Positions 32,050 to 43,983 are shown, counted from the stretch's first letter. The stretch is 64,000 nt of DNA from Linanthus parryae (GCA_023055425.1 JALGPY010000010.1:16775363-16839362); one strand, 5' to 3'. Made by a program: numbers and translations. The notes: generated from the letters alone by a model not told the origin.

Positions 32050-33633
32050 TAATAACTCCATAGTTGGAGTTATAATCTATACCGATTCACTGCTAATTTT
32101 TGTGCGTTTCGGTGCAAAGTGATGAGTTTCAAGCCAAAATATGAGAAAAGGAGCATAAATGAGTTTTAGAGCTAAAATGTGAAGTTCGGGCATTTCTTGC
32201 ATTGTTTTGGATGTGATTTGATGTATTTTATTAAATTTAATCTTCACGGGTGTGTTCATGTTGTGATTTACAGGAATCAGACACGCGAGGAACATTTGGA
32301 TAGAAGAAACGAGCTTCGGAAGTCAAGAAGAATGAAGAGAAGAGAAATTAGAGGAGCAAAAGTGACGAACCTTCACTATTTCGATGATATCGTGATTTCT
32401 ACATGACCTGTTATAGTGAGACCCATGCCAAATGAAATTACAATCAAATACCTTTACAACAGTAGGTCACGGAGCTAAATCAAAGGCCGGACGAGAAAGA
32501 TATGGTACGACGAAGATGACGCAAAAAACAAAGAAAAGCTAAAAAAGTTCACTGGACCAGTGTGTACTATTCAGGCTGTATCTGGAGTTACATATAAAAT
32601 TTTGAAGCAAGCCCTATACCATTTGAAATTAGACAGTTAGGGATTTCCAACGATATAAGATAGGCCCAAACCAGAGTCTGGATGAGGGAGAAAAGGCCCG
32701 CACAAGATCAGCTTATGAAATCTGTCCGAGAATTGAAAACTAGAGGGGTTGAATTGCAAATTCGGCCGAAAAAGATTAAAAATCGTTCCCAGCCTCATAC
32801 ATCACAATTTTTAGGACCTTGAGGTAGAGGAGGCTGCTGGAGAGAAGGGAGAACACGTTAGAGTAAGGCTTGGAGCTTGGAATTCGTCGTGAGAGCAAGG
32901 ATTCCATCGTTTGATCTCTCTTCTCTATCTTTTTCATTGTTTTTTTTTATCATGATCAATGTAAAATTGTCATTGTTGATCATCTATCGCAATAGCTAAG
33001 TTTGATATCGGGATTTCTCAGTGATGGCTAGGGTTTGAAGCCGGTTTTTTGGCGAATTATGAGTTTAATTCAGGTTTTTCTAAAACTTAATTGATGATGT
33101 TCTTGTTTGCTATGTTTAATTCATGCTTTTAGTCTATCTTGCTATTGTGAGACGTTGCAGTAGGAAGATCATAAGTAATTAGATAGTGAAAGCAACAAAT
33201 TACCCGGATAATTCAATTAAGCACGTAGTCATAGGTTAGAGAAATCAACAACCGATTGTGAACGTTGAGTAGAATTAGATGATCGTCATTATATGTTTTA
33301 GGGATAATTAGTACTTGGTAACTCGGTTGTAATTTGACCTAGGCATAGAAAGTTAGCTTGGTAACTCAGTTAGCATTATTGCTCGTTTGGCAAATTAAAT
33401 CATCATATGTGTTTCAGAACGTTATTCGTTAACTGTAAAAACTTAGTTAACCTAGACAAAATACTGATATTTGTCTCATCACTTTACTCTTTTTATAAAT
33501 AATTACGTTTTTATACATTATTTTTAGTTATTATAAAACTCGTATTGTTTGCCCACAAGAAGTTAATCATCCTAATTGATTCACAACAAGTCCTCTGGGA
33601 TTCGATAACCCTATCTTCCACATTTATTACTAG
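32050..33633 (+). repeat. 3' LTR of the non-autonomous element (right end cut)
   Basis: Starts TAATAACTCCATAGTTGGAG and follows the 5' LTR to TTTATTACTAG at 33633, then jumps to the polypurine tract of Angela B. The last 40 bp of the LTR (GAGCGATAACTGCATACTTG...) and the remaining pol of B are missing. The shared CTAG at the junction suggests a microhomology-mediated deletion. Confidence 0.82.
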
Positions 33634-33647
33634 TGCAAGTGGGAGAC

Positions 33648-35120
33648 TGTTGGAAGTATGACCTAGAGGCAATCTATTTCTTGTGACATTTATGGATTTA
33701 CAATGAATTATGTTATCAATATGGAAATATGTCAACAGAAATGAAGTCCTTAGAACATAAATGTTATACTCTTAAATATCCCTAGTCGATTATACTGATT
33801 AACTGGACAGTCAAATATAGACAAGTATGGGTTTGGATTGATACGGAGGTATCACAATCCAACCGATGAGTATGTATAAAGGTTAATATCAAACTGGATT
33901 GACCCACAACGAGAAGGATACATACAAGTTATGTAAAGTAAAAAGTTCTTCTCGTCGTCACATTGGTATTGTCATCCTTAGACTTGAAGTCACAAGATCC
34001 TCTAGTTGTGGAATATTGTTTTTTGATATCATTAAACGCTACACCGTAACTGAGTAGTAATAGAGGAGCAATTCAGACACAATAGGAAGCAAGCTTAGAG
34101 AAGGTAGTGATGTAGATATAATTTTTCCCTCCTAAATAACAGGGGCATATATCCACGGGCCACTCGAGGGATGCTTCTTATAAAATTTCTGGCCAGACTC
34201 ATATAAATCAATATGGAATATTGATGTTATCTGTATGGATTAGACTATTCTCAAGATCGAGAAACTACGAATTGGATGTACTAGTGTGATGTTAGTCTCA
34301 TGTCCAATCCGGAAATAGAGACAAAGGGATGAGACAACACTTTCACAAGGTTTTTCGTATTACAGACTATTTCAATTAGTTGGGTGGCATGGATGTGTTG
34401 CTAGACACCGCTCCATGTTAGTAATCGTTACTACCAATTAAGTAGAAACCTATGGGGTCACATGCCATATGGATTAAACTGGAATTGGGAATTAATTAAT
34501 TTGATTAATTAAATAGAAGGATCAAAACGCAACCACTTGCAAACTTATTAGGACTAATTTGCAAGGGGGACTAATCCATGTATACACATGATTAGGAAGG
34601 TGGACTATACCATGTATAGACATGATTAGGATGGTGGACTAATCCATGTATATACATGATTAGGACTAGTTTTCAAAGAGAACTAATCCATGTAAGGACA
34701 TGATTAGGAGGGGTGCTAATATGTAGTTAAAAGGGAGTTGTTAGACTATATAAGGAGCAGTCCTAGCTTATATTCTCACTAATTCTCATAACACACATTG
34801 AGTGAGAGAGAACAAAGAAAGGATAGAGGGAACACTGGAGGGCCAAACCCCCCTGGTGCCGCCCTTACCCGTCGGCCCCCAAAGAGAGGGGCGGCAATAT
34901 CTTGGTACACTTCACGTGATGCTTCTTCTTCCTTCATCCACATGTTTCTAGCACAAGACGCAAACACTATTTTGTGTTTGAAGTCATCCAAAGAGACAAA
35001 CAAAGTAATTGTTACTGAACCTTACTATCGTTATGATGTCTCTTCCTGTGATCCTTGGAGTGTCTTGTGTGGATCATAATTATTGTTTTTCCACTGCGTA
35101 AGCAATTAAAAAACTCTTCA
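33648..35120 (+). repeat. 3' LTR of Angela B
   Basis: TGTTGGAAGTATGACCTAG follows the tract GTGCAAGTGGGAGAC (33633-33647). It contains the 34-bp minisatellite at 34568-34715, a TATATAAGGAG core promoter-like site at 34748, and ends in a decayed AAAAACTCTTCA at 35120. The frame 34798-35079 is LTR sequence. Immediately afterwards a second, partial LTR begins. Confidence 0.83.
34568..34715 (+). repeat. 34-bp minisatellite in the Angela B 3' LTR
   Basis: Unit of the form GGACTAATCCATGTATAGAC plus CATGATTAGGATGGT. Units start at 34568, 34602 and 34636, exactly 34 bp apart, with a diverged fourth near 34680. The 5' LTR of B has the same array starting at 21728, 21762 and 21796 with two further units. 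LTRs of A and C hold a single unit, so the array expanded within this lineage. Confidence 0.85.
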
Positions 35121-35764
35121 CATGGATGTGTTGCTAGACACCGCTCCATGTTAATGAACTTTATTACCAATTAAGCAGAAACCTATGGGGTCACACGCCA
35201 TAAGGATTAAACTAGACTCGGGAATTATCTATTATGATTAATTAATAGAAAGATCAATACGCAACTACTTGTAAACTTAGTAGGACTAATTTATAAGTTG
35301 GAATAATCCGTGTATAGACATGATTAGGATAGGGACGTTTATAGAGTTAACAAGGATTTGTTGGACAATATAAAGGAAATTCCTAATTTATTTCTCACAC
35401 AAATGCTCATAACACATTGTGTGAGAGAGAGAAAAGCAATAAGATAAAAAACACAAGAGGGCCAAATCCCCTTGTACCGTCCGCCCCGTACCCGTTGGTC
35501 AGGAGGAGGCCGAGTCTCCCTTTGGTCTCTGTTGTGTGATTCTTCCTCTTCCTTCTTCGGTTGCTAGAAAAAGACATGGAGGAATCTAGTTCTTCATCCT
35601 AGCGGTGGCAGAATTTTGCGTTTGAAGTCATCACAGGAGACAAACAAGGTAATCGTTACTTGAAACTTCACTATAATTATGATGTCTCTTCCTGTGATCC
35701 TTGGTTAGTCTTGTACGGATCTTATTTGTTTAATTCTGTTGCATAATCCGTGACAAAACCCAAA
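35121..35764 (+). repeat. 5' LTR of Angela C, 5'-truncated
   Basis: The sequence begins in mid-LTR at CATGGATGTGTTGCTAGACACC, matching the interior of the B LTR at about 34388, and runs to ACAAAACCC just before a PBS. The first roughly 740 bp of the LTR are missing. It abuts the complete B 3' LTR without spacer. Confidence 0.83.
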
Positions 35765-35766
35765 AT

Positions 35767-35780
35767 TGGTATCAGAGCCA
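35767..35780 (+). promoter_or_regulatory. Primer binding site of Angela C
   Basis: TGGTATCAGAGCCA, perfect complement of the initiator tRNA-Met 3' end, follows the LTR end by two or three bases. Confidence 0.9.
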
Positions 35781-37430
35781 CAAGTCGTAGAGCATAATGT
35801 AGTTTATGTTCTTATTTTATTAGTTTTACCCCCTACAATTGTGATTCGATCGCGTGAACTAAATAATTAAGCATATTGATGCAACTTTGAATAGGATTCA
35901 AGGAAATAATATCTAAAATTACATGGGATGTAAGGATTAGTGAATTTGGATCACACAGGATGTGAAGATTTTGGATCTAGAAAACTAGGGTTTGGGCACG
36001 AGTTGGAAAAAGGGGTTTTTCAAATTTGGAAACAACTAACCTTGGGCAACAAGTAGGAAGTTGTTTTGGAAACAACCTTCCAAGGAGGTTCGGCTCCCCT
36101 AGGGGACCTCCCATCCTTTCCTTTCCGCCCAAGGTAATCCACGACCAAGGGGACGGGCCTCCCTAGCGCACGTCCTAGCCATGTGGGCTAGGGGCCGTCC
36201 GGCCCCAAGGCCTTGTGGAAGTCCTTTAGGGTTTCGGCCATGTGACGGTGGGCCATCTTGGACCGTTTTGATCCTAGTTCATCCAAAATCAATTAACATT
36301 GACCAAGCACGTTAAAAATTGGATTTTAACTGTTTATATGTTATTTTCATGGTGATTGGATATGGCCGTAGATGTGGATGTTTTGAATGTTTAATTTTTT
36401 GGTTTGATTTACGGCCAGCGAACTGATTAAATTAATGTAATAGTTAATAAGGTTTTACGGCCTGCGATACGGTCTTCTTCTCAACTTGTGAGATCTTTTT
36501 AACAAGATATGGAGAAGAAGCCTAAAGAATTAAAGGACCACAAGATGGAGCATTCCACAAGGCTATGGAGCATGGAGCATTCAACAAGCTACAGAGCATG
36601 AACCAAACGAAGGAGGCACATGAAGATGAGCTTGATTTTCCAGGGGTTCATAGTTATTCTCATTGGCTTAGGAATATCTTAGTTTAGAGTCCATATCCAT
36701 ATCACGTTTATTTTTTTTAGTTTTATTTATTGTCTTATTATTTATTGTTGGTGTATGGATGATGCATGCAAAATTGATAATAAGACAATTAACAACTACA
36801 ATATTTTATTTGTGATTTTTCCCAACTCAAAATAAGTAGATCAGTTGATATGGATCAACAAAACAATTAAAATTGAAAAGGAAAAAATCGCCCAATTTAA
36901 ATGTTGTGTTTTGCCTACTCATTACTTAAACACACATCATGATCATGATTACCAAACTCGTGTGTGTCAAAGAAAGGAAACTTTGTTAGTCATGATGTGA
37001 TGCGATGGCACAAGCAAGTAATGTGAAACAATTTGAGTAAGAGGTTGGACGCAAATAGGTGATTTTAATAGGATTAAAAAAGTAGAGGCAACCAATTGGG
37101 ATTATCCATGGGATGTATAAATAAGAAGTTATTTTCCCAATTGAACCAAGAGTTGCATAAGGATGCAATTGGTATTGTTCCTACCTAAATAAAAGAGTTT
37201 GGGTGACTTGCCAAAGGAATCTCAAAAGGAAGTAAAATATGGATCTTTGACCCACTAGAAAATGCCATGATATTTTCCGCAATAATATTGAGGGTTATTG
37301 ATCCGAGAAAAATAGTGGGAGCTGCATTTAATAATCTAGCCATTATCAAATATAGTTATTCTTTCACAAAATACCAAAACTTGTATATTTCTCATTTTGT
37401 AGAATTCCAATATCAAACAACTCATCGAGT
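35781..37430 (+). other. Leader of Angela C (non-coding)
   Basis: About 1.65 kb without a credible gene. It shares with A and B the GATGTGATGCGATGGCACAAG block (near 36990), the GTTGGTGTATGGATGATGC block (36750) and a GC-richer stretch (36080-36230) that resembles 22690-22830 in B. Small frames (36986-37168, 37267-37491) do not match Gag. Confidence 0.75.
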
Positions 37431-37435
37431 TCATC

Positions 37436-38049
37436 ACACTTCCTACGTTCTATCCTTGAGAAGGACATGCTTTATGGAACAAACTTTCTAGACTGGTACA
37501 GGAACTTGAGAATTGTTCTCAAGATGGAAAAGAAAATGTACGCTCTAGAGGAGGAAGTGTAATATGTCAGAGGGAAACACAGTGGGACATCGTGTACTCC
37601 GAATGATCGGGTACTTGGAGAATCTCGAACGACTTGGGCTTCCGGTGGGTCAAGAGTTGGCCACAAATTTCTTTTTATAATAGTTGCCTCAGAGTTATGG
37701 AAAGTTTATTATAAACTATAACATGAACGAGATTGTAAAGCCTCTGTCAGATCTAATTAATATGTTGAGGACAGCTATACAAAGCCTAAAAAAGGGAAAG
37801 GGCAAGGCCGTAATGATGGTTCACAATGGGAAATAATTTTTTTTGCTTCTACCTCCAATGGGAAAGGCAAGGCAGTTGCCAAACCCAAGGATGTTGCCCT
37901 TAAACCTGTTGGTGGTGTTGCCAAGGGAGTGACAAAGGGTGATTGTAACTACTGCAGTCATCTTGGAGACTGGAAGAGGAACTGCCCAAAGTATCTGGAG
38001 GATAAAAGGCATGGAATAGTGATTCCACCACCACCATGTATTTTTGTTA
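37436..38049 (+). pseudogene. Copia Gag and zinc knuckle of Angela C
   Basis: Gag starts in the region LRSILEKDMLYGTNFLDWYR (37451 on) and continues RNLRIVLKMEKKMYALEEEV before a stop. A basic stretch and the knuckle CNYCSHLGDWKRNCPKYLED (37938-37997) follow, in which Gly of the GHW triplet is kept and His is replaced by Asp-adjacent change, so the CCHC pattern is altered. The MITE at 38050 interrupts the link to the protease. Confidence 0.78.
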
Positions 38050-38344
38050 GAGCATCTCCAATGGGACATGTAAACAACGGTTATCTGTATAATATAAAAG
38101 AGATGGTAAAAAACTTGTCTCCAATGGGCTCTCTATCCCGTTATTTATTATATAGTTATCCCGCTCTCTATGTTTAAAGAGCAGGAAAATGGATAGCTAA
38201 ATATGAAATATGACAACTACCTTTTAGCTAACTTTTACATAGTAGCATTGGAGATCGTATAAATTTTTTTGTATACTTAAAATAAATAATGACAATTTTA
38301 GTTAAAATATACATAATTTATAACTAGTAGCATTGGAGATGCTC
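38050..38344. mobile_element. Harbinger (Tourist-like) MITE, 295 bp
   Basis: Terminal inverted repeats GAGCATCTCCAATGG at the left and CATTGGAGATGCTC at the right enclose AT-rich DNA with no coding capacity. Flanks are TTA (38047-38049) and TTG (38345-38347). The empty site in fragment E (near 855) reads ATGTTATAGACG, so the ancestral target was TTA and one copy mutated. A 3-bp TTA duplication is the mark of PIF/Harbinger elements. Another AGTAGCATTGGAGAT lies internally near 38248. Confidence 0.85.
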
Positions 38345-38349
38345 TTGTA

Positions 38350-39951
38350 GATGTCAATTAACTTTCTCTTCATCATGGTTATTGGATACAGGATGTGGAT
38401 CTCACATTTGTCGAAATGTGCAGGATCTAAAGAGAAGTAGAAGATTGGCTAAAGGGGAGATAGACCTGCGCATTGGGAATGGAGCTAAGGTGATGCATTC
38501 GCCGTAGGCGTGTACGAGCTGTTTCGGCTTTCAGGATTAGTTTTAGAATTAAATAATTGCTACTTTGTGCCTGGTATGAGCAGTAACATTATTTTTATTT
38601 CTTGTTTGGACAAGGAAGGTTTTAATATTTCAATAAAGGATAATTGTTGCTCCATTTATTTTGATAGTATTCACTATTGTAGTGCGCAATTATTTAAGTG
38701 ATCATATATCCTTGTTCTAAGTTATCGTTTCTATAACATAAATACCAAGAGGTTAAAATGAATTATTTAAATCATGCTTATCTATGGCAATGCCATTTTG
38801 GCCACATAAACGAGAAACGTAGTTTTAGACTCCATAAGGATGAATTCCTAGAGTCATTTGATTTTGAATCATATGTGACATGTGAGGCTTGTTTATTGGG
38901 AAGGATGAAAAATTCATCTTTCAATAAGAAAGGTGAGAGGACTAGTGAGCAATTGGCGCTCGTGCATACTGATGTATGTAGGGAATTTTCCACGCCTGCG
39001 AGGGGTCGTTACGCTTATTTCATTACATTTACTAATGATTTAAGTATATATGGATTTTTATACCTTATGAAGACCAAATTCGAATCCCTTAAAAAGTTCA
39101 AAGAATTCAAGAATAAAGTGGAGAAGCAACATGGAAAAGGTATCAAGGCCCTACGATCGGATCGTGGAGGAGAATACTTAAGCCAAGAGTTTCATGACTA
39201 TCTTAGAGAGTGTGGGATCTTGTCCCAACTGACTCCACTTGGAACGCCGCAATGGAATGTCGTGTCCGAGAGGGGGAATCAAACACCATTGGACACACTC
39301 TATTGTGTGCAGCTTTCACCATTAACCGTTTTCCATCTAAATCGGTCATGAAGAATCCATATGAGATTTAAAGTGGGAGTCGTCCCACAGTGTGATTCAT
39401 GAAGATTTGGGGCTGCAATGTCTACGTACAACATTTACAACAAGAAAAGCTAGGGCCCAAGTCGAGTAAGTGTAATTTTGTGAGATACCCTAAGGAAACT
39501 AACGGATATCACTTCTACAATCCAACCGAGAGAAAAGTGTTTGTTTCCCGCTCCGACGTCTTTCTAGAAAGAGAATTTTTCTCTAAAGAAGTAAGTGGGA
39601 GGACTGTTGAACTTGAAGGGGTTCAAGAACCACAAAGCACTGATCCTACTACGGAACATAACACGAGCCACAAGAGGTTGTGGAACAGCCTGTTCGAGTA
39701 ACACAAGAGCTTCGTAGGACGAGTAGAGTGCGCCAGGATCTAGAGAGGTATGAACTTCTCGTGACTGAGTGTGGTGACGCGTTGCCCATATACGATGATC
39801 CTACTACCTATGGAGAGGCCATGAAAGGGCGGGACTCTCAGAAGTGGCTTAGGGACATGGAATCCTATATTGAATCCATGTTTACCATCAACTTATGGAC
39901 TTTGGTGGAACCACCATAAGAGGCTGGGCCCATAGGGTGCAAGTGGGTCTC
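38350..39951 (+). pseudogene. Copia protease, integrase and RT start of Angela C
   Basis: Protease site WLLDTGCGSHICRNVQDLKR (near 38382) directly follows the MITE. GAG-pre-integrase: LWQCHFGHINEKRSFRLHKD (38779-38838). Integrase core is open from 38758 to 39351: VHTDVCREF, ITFTNDLSIYGFLYLM, LRSDRGGEYLSQEF (D-to-E spacing as in the family), then a frameshift. C-terminal region KCNFVRYPKETNGYHFYNP at 39459. RT begins at 39800 (EAMKGRDSQKWLRDMES), has a stop after TLVEPP (39919) and is cut at GCKWV by the Tat element. Confidence 0.85.
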
Positions 39952-40543
39952 TCTCTACAAGTAAATCCTCAAGAGATATCAAAGTATACACCTCAAGTAG
40001 AGAATAAGAACACAGAGAATAATAGGGTGAGTAGGGAGAGGGTAAGCACTAGTAACTTCTTGTGAGAGAGAGACAGTAAGCTATGGTATTGGCCAGCGTA
40101 TTTGGCCCAACGGAGAGATAACGATCCTATATATAGTGGGGAAGTGACTGTTGAGGGGTTAATCCACCATCAATGGCGGCTTAAAGATAGACCCCCAACG
40201 GCATGTTCGACCGTGTATATAGCAACCGTTACGCATCTGCCCACAAGTATCGGAGACCGTTATGAGATCAGCTGCATTGATGGGAAACGTAAGCCTAGGA
40301 TCTCTCAGTCAGTTACCAGAGGTCGCGTGCAAGCATGGTCGTCGCATGCGCGCGACGGGCCTTACCCTAGCCTCCAAACCAGTAAGTCCCTACAAGTCCC
40401 GTGTTATGGTGCGCGGGAGCCCTGTCCCGTAGCCGCCATGTGGATCAGCACGGGCGGTGATCCGGTGTGGATGGAGCACAAATGGGTATGCTGGATGGCC
40501 ACCACGTGGCGATGATCTGCCTATCTGGAAAGCAGTATCTACA
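39952..40543 (-). repeat. 3' LTR of the Tat element
   Basis: 592 bp. On the minus strand it starts TGTAGATACTGCTTTCC at 40543 and ends near ACTTGTAGAGA. The matching LTR is 51697-51840 plus 55424-55891. The final dinucleotide CA is mutated here (TGTGTACAAG in the other copy is TCTCTACAAG at 39952). The TATA-like CTATATATAGG (minus strand, near 40130) is the likely core promoter. Confidence 0.9.
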
Positions 40544-40557
40544 TAGCCCCCTTTTGC
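40544..40557 (-). promoter_or_regulatory. Polypurine tract of the Tat element
   Basis: The minus strand reads GCAAAAGGGGGCTA directly before the LTR start TGTAGATAC. This is a classical polypurine tract position. Confidence 0.85.
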
Positions 40558-41045
40558 GCGATTTTCACGCGCTCTTCAGTTGTGCAGTCGCGCAAAATCA
40601 ACCGTGCATGAAGTTCACGCATACCCGTTGCATTTTGAATTCGAATCCTCATTGCCCAGAGACATAGCCATGATTGCCTAGGCTTTGGGAAGCGCCGTTT
40701 AGCCTCTGATGAAGCGTGGCCTCTGTTGAGTTAATCAAACGTCATCCAATTTCGCCTATTTTTGGGGCAGGGATAGATCAAACGTCAAATCTTCTGGATT
40801 CCGAAGCGTTGCTGACTTAGCAGTACTCAAGGGTTGCGACTCCTCGGGGGTTTATTTACACCCCTCTGAGCTTCTTATTGAGACATTTCTGCTTTGCTCT
40901 CGAGGAAAAAAAACATTCAAGCGTCAGCCAGGCTAGTGAGGCTAGTGAGTTTGCATTTTACAATTTTGCAAGTACTCTTCTCCCCCTTTTTCTTTTCCCT
41001 TTTCCTCACAGACTGTTGGGATCTTGATGATTTTGGTTTGTAGCG
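40558..41045 (+). promoter_or_regulatory. Presumed promoter and 5' leader of the antisense gene
   Basis: 488 bp between the polypurine tract and the first ATG of the antisense gene. A TTTATTTACA (near 40850) and a CT-rich stretch ending TTTCCTCACAG at 41010 could be a core promoter and a leader intron acceptor. The start context TAGCGATGGCT at 41041-41051 fits plant initiation (G at +4). No promoter can be proved from sequence. Confidence 0.4.
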
Positions 41046-42914
41046 ATGGCTCCCAAGAAAGCTGCTGAAGTTCCAGAACTGCCTAGCGAGTTGTGGTACA
41101 AAGCCCCCTACCTTAGGGGTGATGATTTTAATGCAGCCACCATTATGGCATACCCTCTACAAGCATCCCCGTTGAATGATGCCTTACCACTTGTTCCCGA
41201 ACCAGTGAGGTCTGATTGCTACGTGCTTAATGCTGGGGATGTGCAGCGCCTTGGTTTGGAGGCTTGCTTGTATGGCTTTACTGACATTCTTCCACAGTCC
41301 TTCATGGAGGGTTTTGACTAGATGGACGAGTGGACGGAACACATCCTTTTCTATTACGCGTAAGACCTGAATCGTGCTAATATTATTAACACCGTTCGTG
41401 CAGCCAAAGGTCTCCGCATCTGGCATGATAGTACCATGCTCCGGGCACTATTTTCCAGGTATTCCAGAAAAACCCCCACTTTTCATCTCTCCCATCTTGA
41501 AGTTGCTCCTACCTTGGAGGACGTGGAGGTCTTGCTCAATCTCCCAAGCATGGGAATCATTGATCCCTTAACGCCTTTGACCGACCCAAACGAGATTCAA
41601 TTATTTGAAGATATGAAGGTCCTTATAGAGGATATGGGAAGAACTGGCTCAAAATGGATGCCACGCGCGACCAAACCTTGTGGGGATTTCCCAGGTACAT
41701 CATCCGACCCAAAGAACAGTTGGTCGAAATGGCTAATGTACTTCTTTAAAGACTTTGTTGAGCCCTCTGTAGCTCGCGAGTGGGGGGACAAAGACCCGGA
41801 GGTGGTCGTCAGTGTTGTAGGAAAAGAGTTTCATTTTACCGTGTGCGGCTATATTTGCGTGTGGTTGTCGCGCTACTTGATAGATGGATTTCCCCATGAC
41901 GGAGTCTTTATGCACGTGCTTCCGATTGCAGTGAGGTTATCACTTAGAAAAAAGGTAGACCTAGGCCCACTCGTGTTGGGCTCTTTGTATCACATCCTTG
42001 ACTTGGCCGCTGCTCATGTCGAACAGTTGCGGGGAAGAGACGGCGTTTGTACCTTTGTTAATACTGCCATTCTGTCCCTGTGGGCTTTCGAGAGATGGCC
42101 TGGATATGCCACTATTCTTGTGAAGGTGGGACTTTGGAATACTCCTAGCGTCCCTCAGATCTTCCAGAGTCCTCAAGCGTGGCGCTGGTATGATACGGAG
42201 GCTCCACAGCGGACATTTGCCTTGATAGTCGACGATGCTCGCTTCTTTCCGCGTCGACCCTACGCTACCTGTTTGAAGGATGAGAATATAGATTTCTGGG
42301 AGGACTTATATGCGAAGCAACATATTACTCTGTCTGCTGAGCACATAACTAAAGGTGATTGGTTTTTCAGCAGGTTTGTGAATTGGGTTCGAAGAGGATA
42401 TCTTCCTGCGCTGCCTGAATACGTGTTGGACACCGAGTTTTCCGGTGATTACAAACAAATCACCGTGCCGTATGACCCTGTTCGTGTCAGTCCCCAATTT
42501 GGGTATGACGCTGTTGCTCCTCCACTGTGGCCTGAACCCGTTGACTGGGGATGCTATGACAGTCTCTTTTGTGGTAAGGGTGAGTCCTCCCTTATTGCTG
42601 AGCTTCCTTTGATCCAACCTTCGCGTGAAAGAAGGGGTCGGAGTACTCCGAACTGAGTATCCTTCTGGAACTTCCAGACCTGCCTCATGCTCCACTTTCA
42701 TGATATCCCTTCTCCTAATAAGATGCCTATATTTTCAACCAACGAGTATCCTTTTGAGGCACTCCGTAGCCGCGATGATTGCAGTTATGGCTACTTTTCC
42801 CTGCTGGCTAAGGATCGACTTTTATGTGCCAAGCTAATTCTTGACGAAAAGGTTGAAATTGCTAAGCGTAAATCCTTTACGGCTAGGGCCAAGTATTCCC
42901 ATTTGTTTGTTCAG

Positions 42915-43050
42915 GTATGCTCACACTTCTTTTCTCATTTTATGTACAAAGGCGCTTATCTTTTTCTCTTTAACTGGTTTCTTGACTTTAGTGCTGTTTG
43001 AGGCATTTTGCGTCCGGAGATAGAAGAAGAGTTTTGCTGGTCGCCTGCAG
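42915..43050 (+). other. Intron 1 of the antisense PMD gene
   Basis: Donor CAG|GTATGC at 42915, acceptor CGCCTGCAG| at 43050, 136 bp, T-rich before the acceptor. Reading frame is phase 0 (codon CAG is complete at 42914, GAG starts at 43051). Confidence 0.8.
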
Positions 43051-43294
43051 GAGGAAAGAGCAGCCTTGCGAGGATCATCCATCCTTGACAACCGTATTGA
43101 GCCAGCAATGCCTATGCCTCCCGAAGTTCAGTTGCTGGTTTCAGAAGCTCTAGTAGCTTTCCTGGCTTTTAATGGGAAAAGCTCTTTGAGAAAGAGACTT
43201 TCTATTGAAAATCATTCCAGCGAGATACTCATGCGGGAACCGAAGCACCCTCGCGTTGGGACAACCGGTCAGGAAAGCTCAAGATCCTCAGCAC

Positions 43295-43368
43295 GTAAGG
43301 GACACACCTATTTTCTTGGTAACCATGCCTGTTGACTTTGTGGAGGTCTTATTCTTATTTCGTGGCAG
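43295..43368 (+). other. Intron 2 of the antisense PMD gene
   Basis: Donor CAC|GTAAGG at 43295, acceptor CGTGGCAG| at 43368, 74 bp, T-rich interior. Splicing joins C to GT, giving an Arg codon and the frame ETPKKREAEEAVVSK. 74 bp is near the minimum length of plant introns. Confidence 0.75.
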
Positions 43369-43983
43369 GTGAAACTCCTAAAAAAAGGGAGGCAGAGGAG
43401 GCCGTGGTAAGCAAGCATGTCGCTGACGACACACGCCTTGCGCGTATCGAGGGGCAGCGTCAAGAGCCACCTATACTCATTTCTTCGGATGAAGAAGACA
43501 TTGCATGAGACTTACAGACTGATCAAGATGTATCTCCTGTGAACGATGTTGCTCGTGAGGAGGGTTTTGGAGAAACCGCTCCCCCCAGGCGTGATGTGGT
43601 TTTAAGAGAACGTGCTCCTTGTACGGTGAGAATTACTGCCAATGCTCCAAAATCTGCCTCCTAGCAGGCCCCTACCCTCACCGAGGGCATTGGTGTGACT
43701 TAACTAGATTAGGGTGGCCCCTCTTCCATGCCGAGTCTTCCAAGGTCTTCTCATTTTCCGGGTGATTTTGTTTTGGATTTGGACGTTCTTTCCTCCAAGA
43801 ATTCATTTGAGATATGGGGCTCGCAAACCGTATCTGCTGTTGCTGTGAGGAGGGACTTGGTGATTCCCGAGGTATATTCCGCGCGTGAGGCTAGAGCAGA
43901 TCAGGAACTGACCGTCATATCTAATTCTATCTCTCGGACGATATCGCCCATCGCTCCCCTTCAGCGAATTATCGAAGGAACTA

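Larger units (their letters stand above)
26699..33633 (+). mobile_element. Non-autonomous LTR retrotransposon with tRNA-Asp-type PBS
   Basis: Two long direct repeats (26699-28036 and 32050-33633), each starting TAATAACTCC, flank an internal region that begins with a PBS close to TGGCGCCGTTGCCGGGGA, the tRNA-Asp primer site used by Athila/Tat gypsy elements. A purine tract GTTTGGGGGTATT precedes the right LTR. No gag, protease, RT or integrase is visible in the internal region (about 2.3 kb after removing the solo LTR at 28825-30548), so it is a LARD-like element that would depend on others. The right LTR is cut short, so no target duplication can be read. Confidence 0.8.

Noticed and set aside
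40102..40515. 137-aa plus-strand frame
   Set aside because: It lies fully in the 3' LTR of the Tat element and is not kept in the other LTR copy.
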